Source: a virus. From it: 22,070 nt of DNA. The notes under the pieces were generated by a model. That model did no database searches. It had not been told where the DNA came from and was given only the letters and a program-made list of their open reading frames with translations. Made by a program: the position numbers and the translations under genes. Where the stretch lies: the IMG/VR virus record IMGVR_UViG_3300022871_000130, positions 1 through 22,070 of that record; one strand, given 5' to 3'. Each line of letters begins with the position of its first letter. Within the stretch, counting starts at the first letter, position 1. Below are positions 1 through 8,356 of this stretch, piece after piece.

Positions 1-3000
1 TCCTGCTTTATCAACAAACCAAAAAGAAATTGCTTTAGCTGCCTTATTCATATAGTTTGCATTTTCAGCTGCGAATAAAGTACCTTGTTCAAATATCTTT
101 CCCATTCCAGTTCCTTCTTGCATTGCTCTTCTTGTTTTTTTCCATCCTAATGGTGTGGCTGATGCTGCAATCATCTTCATTGATCTTAAACTATCTCCTC
201 CTTCAGCTACTAATCCCATCTTTATACTATTATCCATTATGTTTCTTACTCCCCAACCTGGACGTAAAAATAAAACTGAGTACTTCCATACTGTTTGTGG
301 TGTATTTAAGATTGTAAATATTCCACGAAGTATTGATGCTTGTTTAGGATGAGTTCTTTTCCATGATCCAGTTCCAAAATCCTTAAGCCATAATGGTCCA
401 CTTAACCACCTCTTACCACCAACTATCTCAAGATCAAATAATTTTAATCTCTCTGCACCAGCAGTGTTTGGATAAATTCCTAATGATTTTAATAGGTCTT
501 CTACAGAACCAAGAGTTACAAATTCTTTATTAGTAAATTCATCATACCATTTCTGAATAGCTTTTCTTTGTAGATCAGTAATATATGGCTTAGCCATTTC
601 TTTTTTAACAAGCTTTCCTACTTTAATTCTTGCCATCTTCTGCATCTGCTTTACCTTTCCTTCTTTTAATGCTCGAATAATTTCATTTGGTTTACCAATA
701 AATTCATTAAGATATGGATCTATCCTAGGAAACTTACCATCTTTAATTGCTGCATTAGTATATTTAATTAAAGCTGGCTTACTTTGAATGCCAATATCTT
801 TTAATATTAAAGCTATATCCTCAGCCTTTGCAGGATTAATTCTTCTTGTAATTGATCTTAACATTCCAGGAGTAAGATCATATGGATCTAATTGTATCTT
901 AAGATTAGGATCTTCATAACCCTTAACCATTTTTGGAATTGTAGTATCTATCTCTTTGTTTTGAATAGCTTTAGCTTTAGGTCCTTTCATTTCTACAAAT
1001 CCATGTCTATAAGGTTCAAAATATGGAATCTTTTTTGATTCAACTATTAATCCATTCTCTAGAACCTGTATCATTTCATCTGCTTTTTCTTTCCCATATT
1101 TTTTAATTAATAATTTTTTATCTATTTCAGATAAAGTCTTTGGGAAAAATATAGCAAGTTCATCTGTATTAAAAAGCTTTCCATTCTTTGCTAAATCTGC
1201 CATTGAACTTTTGACTTGTGAAACTTTATTAATATCAACCTTTGCTAGCTTTGGCCAATGTCTTAAACTTAATTTTAAATTTGAATTAACTGCTTGTTGA
1301 ACTTCAACCATAGCAGCATAAAATTCTCTTATTAAAAATTTTCTTTGTTCAACAGATAAATCCTTTACAGCTTTTTGAAAATATCCTTGTGATAAATTAT
1401 CAAATATTTTTCTCAAGATAGAACTTTTCTTAATCTTTTCTTCGAAGTTAGACATTAAAAAATCATCTAAAGATTTACCTTTATAAAATAAACTACTACC
1501 AGCATCCATAATTGCATGTGCAGATTCATGGAATGTTACTGAACTTACATCATCAATAGTTCTTGTTAAACTTTTCTTAACAATACTAACTCTGAATGTT
1601 TTATTAGGATTAGCAAGAGCTTTAACTCCAGTATATTTTGCTAAAGCTTTAGAACCTTTAAGATTCATAAAAGTACCTGAAGCTCCTTTAGGTAATTTTA
1701 AACTATTCCATTGCTTATCATCTGCTAACCATGTATAAGTTTTTATTCCTTTTGTATTGGCCCATGGTATATTAACTGGCTTACCTAATTTACCATTAAT
1801 ATTTCTAACCGCATCACTAAATTCTTTAAGTTCATTTTCTAATTTTACAATTCTTTTAACAATAGATTTACTATATGTTTTATTTAAAACATTAAGAAAA
1901 TCTTTTCTACCTTTTACTGTCTCTGAATACATTCTAAGTTTTATAATATCATCCTGCATCCACTTCTCTGCTTTACCACCAAGTGTTCTAGCCATTGAAT
2001 TAAATGTCATTTCAGCTTTAAGTTTTCCTCCCTTACTTAAGGCAGCAATAAACTTTGGCATCTCTTTCATTTCAAATCCTAAGTCTCTAAGTTTTTTTAG
2101 TTCACCATAAAAAGCTGGATCTATCTCAGCTAAAAACTCAAAGGCTAATTCATTTGCAGTCTTACCATCTTTAATAATTTCACCAGCTTTAGCACTATAA
2201 AAAAGTTCATCAGGCTTAACCTTCTGACTAATAATATCAGATAATCTTTTTTTAGCAGCTGGAGTCGGTGCAAATTCTTCAATCTTCTTTTCTAAATTAT
2301 AAAGAATCTTTGCTTCGGCTTGTTCTGCTTTAGTCATTCCAATCTTTTGAATCTTAGCTTTTAATAACTTAGGAAAGTTTTTACCCCAAGCACTAGCAAA
2401 TGAAGATTTAATAACATTATTTATTGTTGGAATACCATAAGGTCCAGTAATATATTTTGTATATCCAGATCCTATTGTATTTTTAAATGCTTTACCAAGA
2501 AATTTATTCAAAGCTAAATTTTTAGCTACTACATAAGGACCACCACCAAGATGACTTATAGTAGGAATAATTTTCTTATTAATATTTTTAAAAATATTAG
2601 TATATGTTGAATCATTTCTCATCCCATCTCTAAACATATAAGCTGCAAGTATTAAACCTAATGAACCTTTAACTCCAGATCTATATTTTTCTTTAACCCA
2701 TAGATCGCCTTCTAGTGCTTCATATAAATCTACTTCTGACCAATCAGTATTCCATACTTTATCAGCTAATGATTTAGCCATATATATAGCTTCTTTATTT
2801 TGTCTTTCTAACCATGTATCTCCTTGTTGAACAGGCATCTCTTTTATTATTTTATTTGCTGTAACCTGAATAGCTAAAAGTTTTTCAACTTCTTTTTCAC
2901 GCTGCTCTGGACTCATCTTTTTTATTTTAGCTGCTGTAGGTAATGTATCAATAAAAGTATCCATCTCTTTACTCATTCCTCTGAATTCTTTTATATCAGC

Positions 3001-4950
3001 AAGTAATTGAAATGGAACAGTAAAATGTGCACAATAAATATTCATACCTTTCTCTACTACCTTCCATCCTTCTTTTAAAGTATTTTTTAAAGTATCAACA
3101 GCAATATTAAATTCAGTATCAGATTCTGCTGTTTTCATAAATATCTCTGCCATCTCATGTTTTATTGATTGCTTCCTTCTACGAATAGTCTTATCACTTA
3201 AAAAATCTTTAAATATTTTTGTAGTATAATAATCTTTAGGATCAGAAATATTTGCATTCAATCTTTCAATAGCTTGACTACTAGTTATAGTACCAGTTTC
3301 ATATAACTGAATGATTCCTTTTTCTTCTACTCTAATCCATTCATTGACTCTAGCTTCCATGTTTGTATTATAATCTATTAAAGCATAAAGATTTGCCCAC
3401 TTAGTTGACATATTTTCTTTATCAAACTTTGCTCTAATATTTTCACTCTTAGATTCTAAGATAGTTAATTCTTTTTCTAGATTAGTAAGAGCATTAGTAA
3501 TAGGTTTATATTTTAAATTAAAAGCATTGACCTTATCACGTGCTTTATTATATTCTGTTTTTAAATTATTTAATTTTTCTTTATCTGGATTATCTTCTGA
3601 TTCTTCAAATACAATTTGTGTTTCCAATTTATCAATATCTTTATATAAAGATTCAGATTGTCCTTTATAAGTTTCTGATTCTTTTAATTTTTCTTGATAC
3701 TCTTTAACTTTATTTATAAATTCTTTTTGTAAATTATCAAGATGCTCAGTCTCTTTATTTATTTCTTTAATTGCAGTTTCAAGATCTAAAGATACTGGAA
3801 ATTTATCTTCTCCAGTCTCAGGATCTATAAATCCAACTTTTAATTTTTCTTCAGATTCTATTTTTTGTCTTTCTATCTGAGCTTTCTTTATTAATTCATT
3901 ACCATAAGCAGGATCAAATCCATATTGTTTATCTAATTTATCTTTCTCTTTTTGTGTAATCTTCCCATAATCTTTTAGCTCATTAGCTACAACATCAGAA
4001 TCAGATAATTTATAATCAAATGCTTTCTTGGCAAAAGCTGGCGTTACTTGATCTGTCTTTAGAATAGGACTTTTTAAAAAATCAGCATAAGCATTTACTG
4101 CTTTAGCTGCATCTGCTTTTGTTTCAAAACTCCAACGCTTAACTTGTTCAACTGTTTTAAATTTATCTTGCTTTTCTTTATAACTACTAAACTCTTTAGC
4201 TTTATCAGATGCATCAATAGCTTTCTTTAACTTAGCTGTAGTAGTTTTAATACTTTGAGGAGTCCACTTCTCTTTCATTGTGAACTGTCCAACATATCCT
4301 TTTGGAACTTCAGTAACTTTTTTCAAATCAAAACCGGCTGGACGCACTGCTTCGGCTGTAAGCCAACGCGCCTGGCCGGTTTTTGGATCCAACGTATATA
4401 CTTCTAATGTATCTTTTTCTCTAATTAAAGCATAGCCTCTTTGTGTATCAAAGCTTTTATAGTCTGGAGCTTTCACATTCTTCTTTTCAAAAGCTTCGAT
4501 AGCTTGCTTAGTTATTTGACCATAATAACCAGTAGATAATTTAGGTGTAGGAAAATATCCTGCATCCTTTAATAAATCTTGAAGCTGACGTACCTCATCA
4601 GACTTTTGTCCAAAGGCAACTTTCTTTGCTAGTTCTGATATTTGATCTAGCCCTGGAATCTTCTTTGGTTCAAAACTTGCTTTGACTGGTCCAGTCTTTT
4701 CAAACTTTTGTTTGTACCAAGATTCATTCCATTCTTGTCCAGCACTAATCCCAACTAATATATTTGGAATTTGATATGGACGAAAAGTTGCCTTATCTAT
4801 ATTAAGCAATTTCAAAATCGGTTCATCAATACGATGAGCAGTTTTTTGCTCAATATCATAAGCGAATACTTTATCAGGAAATTCTTTAGGCTTGAATATC
4901 CGATAACGTTTTCCACCTATCGTGGCGTAAGTCTTAAAGGGTAAGGCCAT
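1..4950 (-). CDS. Giant multidomain virion-type protein, partial (runs off left edge)
   Basis: One frame stays open from the ATG at 4950 to base 1: 1650 codons, no stop, C terminus missing. The start (MALPFKTYATIGG) follows the 102-aa gene by 23 bases and has no clear Shine-Dalgarno. Seen in order: a peptidoglycan-binding-1-like unit at about residues 115-160 (SDEVRQLQDLL, then GYF, then TGYYGQITKQAIEAF); a GC-rich patch at residues 191-206; a Lys/Glu-rich long coiled coil at about 385-520; a zinc-peptidase motif HESAH at 1141-1145, with an acidic EFYAAMVE stretch further on that could supply the third ligand; and near 1545-1590 a segment with LRPGWGVRNIMDN resembling the 'P-x-x-x-RN' signature of large polyvalent phage proteins. 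Position after the capsid gene and modular size suggest an ejected or internal virion protein that works on the cell wall during infection. That role is inference; the open frame and motifs are seen. Confidence 0.8.
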   Translation of the reverse strand, partial: MALPFKTYATIGGKRYRIFKPKEFPDKVFAYDIEQKTAHRIDEPILKLLNIDKATFRPYQIPNILVGISAGQEWNESWYKQKFEKTGPVKASFEPKKIPGLDQISELAKKVAFGQKSDEVRQLQDLLKDAGYFPTPKLSTGYYGQITKQAIEAFEKKNVKAPDYKSFDTQRGYALIREKDTLEVYTLDPKTGQARWLTAEAVRPAGFDLKKVTEVPKGYVGQFTMKEKWTPQSIKTTTAKLKKAIDASDKAKEFSSYKEKQDKFKTVEQVKRWSFETKADAAKAVNAYADFLKSPILKTDQVTPAFAKKAFDYKLSDSDVVANELKDYGKITQKEKDKLDKQYGFDPAYGNELIKKAQIERQKIESEEKLKVGFIDPETGEDKFPVSLDLETAIKEINKETEHLDNLQKEFINKVKEYQEKLKESETYKGQSESLYKDIDKLETQIVFEESEDNPDKEKLNNLKTEYNKARDKVNAFNLKYKPITNALTNLEKELTILESKSENIRAKFDKENMSTKWANLYALIDYNTNMEARVNEWIRVEEKGIIQLYETGTITSSQAIERLNANISDPKDYYTTKIFKDFLSDKTIRRRKQSIKHEMAEIFMKTAESDTEFNIAVDTLKNTLKEGWKVVEKGMNIYCAHFTVPFQLLADIKEFRGMSKEMDTFIDTLPTAAKIKKMSPEQREKEVEKLLAIQVTANKIIKEMPVQQGDTWLERQNKEAIYMAKSLADKVWNTDWSEVDLYEALEGDLWVKEKYRSGVKGSLGLILAAYMFRDGMRNDSTYTNIFKNINKKIIPTISHLGGGPYVVAKNLALNKFLGKAFKNTIGSGYTKYITGPYGIPTINNVIKSSFASAWGKNFPKLLKAKIQKIGMTKAEQAEAKILYNLEKKIEEFAPTPAAKKRLSDIISQKVKPDELFYSAKAGEIIKDGKTANELAFEFLAEIDPAFYGELKKLRDLGFEMKEMPKFIAALSKGGKLKAEMTFNSMARTLGGKAEKWMQDDIIKLRMYSETVKGRKDFLNVLNKTYSKSIVKRIVKLENELKEFSDAVRNINGKLGKPVNIPWANTKGIKTYTWLADDKQWNSLKLPKGASGTFMNLKGSKALAKYTGVKALANPNKTFRVSIVKKSLTRTIDDVSSVTFHESAHAIMDAGSSLFYKGKSLDDFLMSNFEEKIKKSSILRKIFDNLSQGYFQKAVKDLSVEQRKFLIREFYAAMVEVQQAVNSNLKLSLRHWPKLAKVDINKVSQVKSSMADLAKNGKLFNTDELAIFFPKTLSEIDKKLLIKKYGKEKADEMIQVLENGLIVESKKIPYFEPYRHGFVEMKGPKAKAIQNKEIDTTIPKMVKGYEDPNLKIQLDPYDLTPGMLRSITRRINPAKAEDIALILKDIGIQSKPALIKYTNAAIKDGKFPRIDPYLNEFIGKPNEIIRALKEGKVKQMQKMARIKVGKLVKKEMAKPYITDLQRKAIQKWYDEFTNKEFVTLGSVEDLLKSLGIYPNTAGAERLKLFDLEIVGGKRWLSGPLWLKDFGTGSWKRTHPKQASILRGIFTILNTPQTVWKYSVLFLRPGWGVRNIMDNSIKMGLVAEGGDSLRSMKMIAASATPLGWKKTRRAMQEGTGMGKIFEQGTLFAAENANYMNKAAKAISFWFVDKAG
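4330..4383 (-). repeat. GC-rich inverted-repeat element inside the giant gene
   Basis: A GC-rich island inside a very AT-rich gene. Its ends are a perfect 9-bp inverted repeat (AAAACCGGC and GCCGGTTTT, at 4330-4338 and 4375-4383). Read as minus-strand RNA, further pairing forms inside: GGCGCG with UGCGUC (two G-U pairs), then UUGGCU with AGCCGAA (one bulged G) around a UAC loop. Because the wobble pairs exist only in the minus transcript, the fold fits the coding strand RNA. It encodes residues 191-206 in frame with codons (GCG, CGT, GTG, GCC) rarely used nearby. It may be a small inserted palindromic element or a structured regulatory segment. Confidence 0.6.
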
Positions 4951-4973
4951 GGTTTAATTGTATTAGATAATAA

Positions 4974-5282
4974 TTATTTTTCCGGTGTAGCTTCTGGGCT
5001 TTCCTCTGACTCTACTTCATCTGAAGCTGGAGCTGGAGTACTAGCTTTTACTCGTGGAGTAAAATAAACATCATAAGTACCTAGTTCTTTAATCTTATTG
5101 ATAACATCAATAATGCTTTCGAATTCTAACAATGATTCATTTTGTCCCATGATATGCTTAGCAACAAAATGAACTACAGGTAAAAAACCTTTGGCTGGTA
5201 CTTTATAAGTAATACCATCAAGCATTCCATCAAAGTGTCTTTTTCCTGGATTTACTACGTAAACTGTTCGATAATTTTGCAT
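4974..5282 (-). CDS. Small conserved-looking head-region protein, unknown function
   Basis: A 102-residue protein with a globular N-terminal part (YVVNPGKRHFDGMLDGITY, then GFLPVVHFVAKHI) and an acidic, low-complexity tail rich in Ser, Pro and Glu from about residue 80. No family recognised. It lies between the Rossmann-like gene and the giant gene, after the capsid gene, so a minor structural or head-completion role is possible by position only. Its start is supported by AAAGGA about 9 bases upstream of ATG and by the AAAGGTCGA leader motif at 5310-5319. Both lie inside the 3' end of the preceding gene, which overlaps it by 53 bases. Confidence 0.8.
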   Translation of the reverse strand: MQNYRTVYVVNPGKRHFDGMLDGITYKVPAKGFLPVVHFVAKHIMGQNESLLEFESIIDVINKIKELGTYDVYFTPRVKASTPAPASDEVESEESPEATPEK

Positions 5283-6141
5283 GTTGAAATTTCCTTTTAA
5301 TTATATTAATTCGACCTTTAACTTTTAACCACATTAATCTAAAGACATTTTTAATTCTATTCTTTAATTCATTTGTCTTTTTATCTGAATATATTAAGAA
5401 TCTAAATCTTAAACTATTAGGTAGGAATTTTAGACATTCTTTATTTCCAATTTTAATATCTTGATTAATGGTAGGAAGAATTAGACTAGGTTTTTGAATT
5501 TCAATTAATCCTTCATTAACTTCAAACATTATATCTTCAAAAACATTTCTATCTATATCTTTATTCTTGTATTCGTATTTTCTAAAAATTCTTTTCCTTT
5601 GTTGTTCACAATAATTATACAACAGATAATTATAATTAATCAATAGCTTACTGATTTCTAGATTAAAAGATCCCTTGATAGAGCGGATAGGAATTTGTAA
5701 TTCTGAAAAATGTGTTTTAGCTAATAATAAAGATCCTTTTAAATCCCAACCAATTAATAAATTAAATGCATGAATATATCTTTGATAATCTAACAGAACT
5801 TCTGGACAAGAACTATCTGTATAAATTAAATGAGTTTTTAATCCTAACTCTTTTATTTTATTTTGTAATTCTAAAGTTGTAAATGGTTTTACAGAATTAG
5901 AAATAAAACAGATCGTTGGATTATATTCTGCTATTAAACGAATAACATTTTTCTTTAATTGTTTATTTGATTTAAATAATTTACATACCCACAAAATATC
6001 TAATGCACCTATATCTATAAACTCTTGATCCCACGCATTATGTTTAAAAACTTCAAAGCGATTTTTATTCTTATTTAGTTTTTCAAGTATAAAGTGTGAG
6101 AGTTTGGTATTCCCTAGAATACCGACTTTTAATTTTTTCAT
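5230..6141 (-). CDS. Rossmann-like protein, probable accessory (moron) gene
   Basis: 303 residues. The N terminus (KVGILGNTKLSHFILEKL) looks like a beta-strand, glycine loop and helix of a Rossmann fold. It is followed by strands such as LDILWVCKLF and TICFISNSVKPF, then THLIYTD, a pattern reminiscent of NAD(P)-dependent sugar-nucleotide or 6-phosphogluconate-type dehydrogenases. The glycine loop is degenerate (GxxGxx with no third Gly), so cofactor binding is uncertain. The C terminus from about residue 240 is strongly basic. It follows the capsid terminator directly, has no visible Shine-Dalgarno (AAATTAT before ATG), is more AT-rich than the capsid gene, and overlaps the next start by 53 bases. 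It sits where phages often carry later-acquired genes. The exact activity is unknown. Confidence 0.5.
   Translation of the reverse strand: MKKLKVGILGNTKLSHFILEKLNKNKNRFEVFKHNAWDQEFIDIGALDILWVCKLFKSNKQLKKNVIRLIAEYNPTICFISNSVKPFTTLELQNKIKELGLKTHLIYTDSSCPEVLLDYQRYIHAFNLLIGWDLKGSLLLAKTHFSELQIPIRSIKGSFNLEISKLLINYNYLLYNYCEQQRKRIFRKYEYKNKDIDRNVFEDIMFEVNEGLIEIQKPSLILPTINQDIKIGNKECLKFLPNSLRFRFLIYSDKKTNELKNRIKNVFRLMWLKVKGRINIIKRKFQHAKLSNSLRSKSRKKTL
5310..5319 (-). promoter_or_regulatory. AAAGGTCGAA leader motif (102-aa gene)
   Basis: AAAGGTCGAA, 28 bases before the ATG at 5282. It lies inside the end of the preceding gene and matches the core of the 25-bp repeats. Confidence 0.5.
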
Positions 6142-6153
6142 ATAATTTAGAAA

Positions 6154-6183
6154 GAAAAGGCTGATGACGCTATCAGCCTTTTC
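6154..6183 (-). terminator. Intrinsic terminator after the major capsid gene
   Basis: A perfect 12-bp stem (GAAAAGGCTGAT with ATCAGCCTTTTC) and a 6-base loop start 10 bases after the capsid stop codon. On the minus strand the stem ends in TTTTC and continues TTTCT, a usable if imperfect U-tract. The stem is almost symmetric in A and T runs, so it could also stop plus-strand transcription. It separates the highly expressed scaffold/capsid block from the Rossmann-like gene. Confidence 0.85.
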
Positions 6184-6193
6184 AACTTACTGG

Positions 6194-7147
6194 CTAGTTA
6201 GTTCTACGCATTTGACCACTCATCCTACAGTTGTTGCAGGTGAATGCTCCGTACCAGATGATATGAGAAACTAATTCATCCTTATTAATCGGCCTTTGCC
6301 ATCCCTTATTAAAGAAATCGCGAAGGATACGGAATTGCAGATAGTTCTCATTCAACATGTATAGACGCTTAGCTTGACAGTGACTGTCTTCTACCCAAGG
6401 AGTACCCTTAAAACTGAAAGACTCGAATGATCCATCTAATACCTTTGGTTGTAGAGCTGATGTCCACATAGTATTAGTAGTATTCAAGAATAGGTTCTCG
6501 TAGTTATTCATTTCAGTCGAATCAGAAATAATCAAAGTAGGTACATCGCCACTAACTCTACAAGAAGCATAAGCTGTTCGAAGCTCAGCTAAAGTAAAGT
6601 TATTAGCATTACTATCGTAATAAGCCTTCCACCATGCATCACCATCAGTTGAACGAGTAATGCCTCCATAGGAATCAACGTTAGTGGCGTCATCAACTGC
6701 AGCTGCTAAACCTAAAAGGTCCTTGGCTGAGTTTCCAGTACCATCACTAAACAATTGAGTAGCCATAGAATCACCTAAAGACTTAGAAGCGCTTTTCATT
6801 TTAGCCGCTACTAAATCAATAACTCGTGCTGAACCTCTATTCTCGACTTCTTCTAAGCCATCAATATAAAGATCAGCATGTTCTCGTTTCCAACTAAATT
6901 CTGCAGCGGTAATAAACTCTTCCTCGGCAGCTGTTAAAGAATCACCCTTGCTGAAAGATCCTACTTTTGTAGAAACCACATATTCGAGAGGTTCAATAAC
7001 TTTTGTTCCACCAATCTTAGCACCTACATTATCTGCTTTTGAAAGCAAACGATATAGTAAGATGTTGGATTCAAAAATCTGATCTTTCAAAGCTGGGATA
7101 AAACGTGTTTGCGTTGTTGCATCTAAAGAATCGTATGTTAAAGTCAT
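6194..7147 (-). CDS. Major capsid protein (HK97-like fold)
   Basis: 317 residues, the usual size for a HK97-fold capsid protein without a long scaffold domain. Supporting signs are the N-terminal block (TRFIPALKDQIFESN), a GDSLTAAEE loop, FSWKREHADLYIDGL, an alpha/beta core with a phage-type segment GDVPTLIISDS, and a C-terminal stretch (YLQFRILRDFFNKGW, then RPINKDELVSHIIWYGAFTC) typical of the P domain. It sits directly downstream of the acidic scaffold candidate and ends at a strong terminator, as expected for the most abundant virion protein. G+C and codon use are richer than in the flanking genes, consistent with high expression. The C terminus has an odd CNNC pair. No Shine-Dalgarno is visible before ATG. 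Confidence 0.88.
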   Translation of the reverse strand: MTLTYDSLDATTQTRFIPALKDQIFESNILLYRLLSKADNVGAKIGGTKVIEPLEYVVSTKVGSFSKGDSLTAAEEEFITAAEFSWKREHADLYIDGLEEVENRGSARVIDLVAAKMKSASKSLGDSMATQLFSDGTGNSAKDLLGLAAAVDDATNVDSYGGITRSTDGDAWWKAYYDSNANNFTLAELRTAYASCRVSGDVPTLIISDSTEMNNYENLFLNTTNTMWTSALQPKVLDGSFESFSFKGTPWVEDSHCQAKRLYMLNENYLQFRILRDFFNKGWQRPINKDELVSHIIWYGAFTCNNCRMSGQMRRTN

Positions 7148-7153
7148 GTTCGT

Positions 7154-7193
7154 AACAATAAATATTAATTGTTAAGAATCTTATATTAAGATT
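7154..7193 (-). promoter_or_regulatory. Two inverted repeats in the leader of the capsid gene
   Basis: In the 44-base gap before the capsid gene are two small palindromes: AATCTTA/TAAGATT (7 bp, 3-base loop, 7177-7193, overlapping the scaffold stop) and AACAAT/ATTGTT (6 bp, 8-base loop, 7154-7173). With no Shine-Dalgarno present, they may shape the leader RNA or mark a processing site. Seen directly; function inferred. Confidence 0.4.
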
Positions 7194-8004
7194 AAGTTAC
7201 TTCACCCAAATCAACCTGAGCCTCTTTAGTCGCTTGCGCCCAGCGATCCTTAGACTTCTCTTGACGTGAAGGAATAGCATCACTCGCGGGTGCGGACGGA
7301 ATAGTTTCCGTCTTTTCGGTCTCTGCTTTGACACCGTCTGCCTCATTTTTGAGTTCAAGTTTAAGTTCCTCTTTCAGTGCATCTTGTCTAGCTATAGAAT
7401 CTATTTCAGATTTTTCAGCTAGCTTGATAACATCTTGAGTGGGATCTTTTTGAATCTCAAAGAGGACTTCCCGCTTATCCATCTTTGGATATGCGATAAC
7501 AGCTTTGTCTAATTCCTCATTAAGTTCACGCTCCGCAAATTTTCGGTTTAAGATTTTTTGATTAGAGAGAACTTTTTTCCTAAATTCACTTTCGTCTTTT
7601 ATCTCTCTTTCAACTGTCTTCTCAAACCCGGTATCTAATTCAGTACCCTCAACTGGTGCTGAAGGTTCTAAATCAACCTTTTCATCTTCTTTCTTAACGT
7701 CTTCATCTCCTTCATTAAAGTCTACATCTTCTAGATCCTCATCTGGAGTTTCGGCTAACTCTTTTAGAGCATCCATTTCTGAAGCTTTTTCATCCCATTC
7801 TTTACGAAATAATTCTTGCGATTCGCCTATCTCTTTGAGCTTAGACTCAACTGCTTCTTCGCGAGCCTCTATTTTTTTTGTACGTTCATCTAATTTTGTA
7901 TCCGCTAACGGATTATCAACCTTAGAATCTTCCAACTTTATCTCTGGCTCTTTTGAAGGACCACCTTCAATATCGACAGAGTCAACTTTTTTTTCTTTTT
8001 CCAT
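7192..8004 (-). CDS. Probable scaffolding protein
   Basis: 270 residues, very rich in Glu, Asp and Lys, almost without aromatic or hydrophobic core segments, and predicted to be helical and partly coiled coil (KIEAREEAVESKLKEIG; ELNEELDKAVIA). Size, acidity and the position immediately upstream of the major capsid gene match phage scaffolding or core proteins, which fill the prohead and leave before packaging. Sequence identity to a known scaffold cannot be claimed. The gene shares the richer G+C and codon use of the capsid gene. There is no protease gene next to it in the window, so exit would be without cleavage or by a protease encoded elsewhere. No Shine-Dalgarno is seen. Confidence 0.7.
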   Translation of the reverse strand: MEKEKKVDSVDIEGGPSKEPEIKLEDSKVDNPLADTKLDERTKKIEAREEAVESKLKEIGESQELFRKEWDEKASEMDALKELAETPDEDLEDVDFNEGDEDVKKEDEKVDLEPSAPVEGTELDTGFEKTVEREIKDESEFRKKVLSNQKILNRKFAERELNEELDKAVIAYPKMDKREVLFEIQKDPTQDVIKLAEKSEIDSIARQDALKEELKLELKNEADGVKAETEKTETIPSAPASDAIPSRQEKSKDRWAQATKEAQVDLGEVT

Positions 8005-8017
8005 AATTTTAAATTAA

Positions 8018-8212
8018 TTAAGCTTCCTCGGTTTCTTCGTCTTCTTTTTTAGTTTCGTCTTTGGTTTCGGTTTCACCCTTAGACTTATTGTACTCAGCTT
8101 TTGCTCTCTTAATAGCTTCTGCCATTACTTTGCCTTTAAATTTGCCAGCTGCTTTTTCAGCGGCAACTGCTTTTGTGTGCTTTTTAACTAACACTAACCA
8201 TACATTAGCCAT
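8018..8212 (-). CDS. Small charged head-region protein
   Basis: 64 residues: a short hydrophobic start (MANVWLVLVKK), an Ala/Lys-rich helix (AVAAEKAAGKFKGKVMAEAIKRAKAEY) and a Lys/Glu/Thr-rich tail that is probably disordered. It precedes the scaffold candidate by 13 bases and is probably cotranscribed with it. Family unknown. The leader is AT-rich with no good Shine-Dalgarno, unlike the tiny gene just upstream, so translation may depend on that gene. Confidence 0.7.
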   Translation of the reverse strand: MANVWLVLVKKHTKAVAAEKAAGKFKGKVMAEAIKRAKAEYNKSKGETETKDETKKEDEETEEA

Positions 8213-8246
8213 AAATTTGTACTTATTTATTTATTACTTAGGAGTT

Positions 8247-8306
8247 TTAGCGGCTGAGTCCGTAACCATAACCAACTAATTTAGTGGTTTTTTTATTCTT
8301 AGCCAT
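8247..8306 (-). CDS. Putative 19-residue microprotein with a strong ribosome-binding site
   Basis: ATG at 8306, TAA at 8247: MAKNKKTTKLVGYGYGLSR. The leader AGGAGATATAATT-ATG is the best Shine-Dalgarno in the window, with seven bases between AGGAGA and ATG, in a phage where most genes lack one. A leader hairpin (8333-8351) and an AGGTCGA motif (8357-8362) lie further upstream, as for several other genes. The peptide is basic at its start and ends in a Gly/Tyr stretch. It may be a small virion protein or a leader peptide for the downstream 64-aa gene. The remote chance is that a longer gene lost its frame: no alternative frame gives a longer product without stops. Confidence 0.5.
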   Translation of the reverse strand: MAKNKKTTKLVGYGYGLSR

Positions 8307-8332
8307 AATTATATCTCCTATAATTATTTGTA

Positions 8333-8351
8333 AGCAGAGCAATAGCCTGCT
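8333..8351 (-). promoter_or_regulatory. Leader hairpin upstream of the 19-codon gene
   Basis: Minus-strand RNA AGCAGGC-UAUU-GCUCUGCU forms a 7-bp stem with one bulged U and a tetraloop. It lies between the GGTCGA motif and the AGGAGA ribosome-binding site, in the 105-base gap after the basic repeat gene. There is no U-tract, so it is probably not a terminator. Confidence 0.4.
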
Positions 8352-8356
8352 ATTAA

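Noticed and set aside
57-2110. Plus-strand open frames at 57-352 and 1757-2110
   Set aside because: They lie opposite the continuous minus-strand giant gene, are rich in Leu/Phe/Ser as expected from the complement of AT-rich coding sequence, and have no family likeness.
4330-4383. Intrinsic terminator in the giant gene
   Set aside because: It lies deep in an open frame, and the T-run is part of the stem with no further U-tract. Stopping there would abolish the gene.
7835-8279. Plus-strand frames opposite the scaffold candidate and small head genes
   Set aside because: They mirror Glu/Lys-rich minus genes and have no leader or domain; the 19-codon minus gene has a much better ribosome-binding site.
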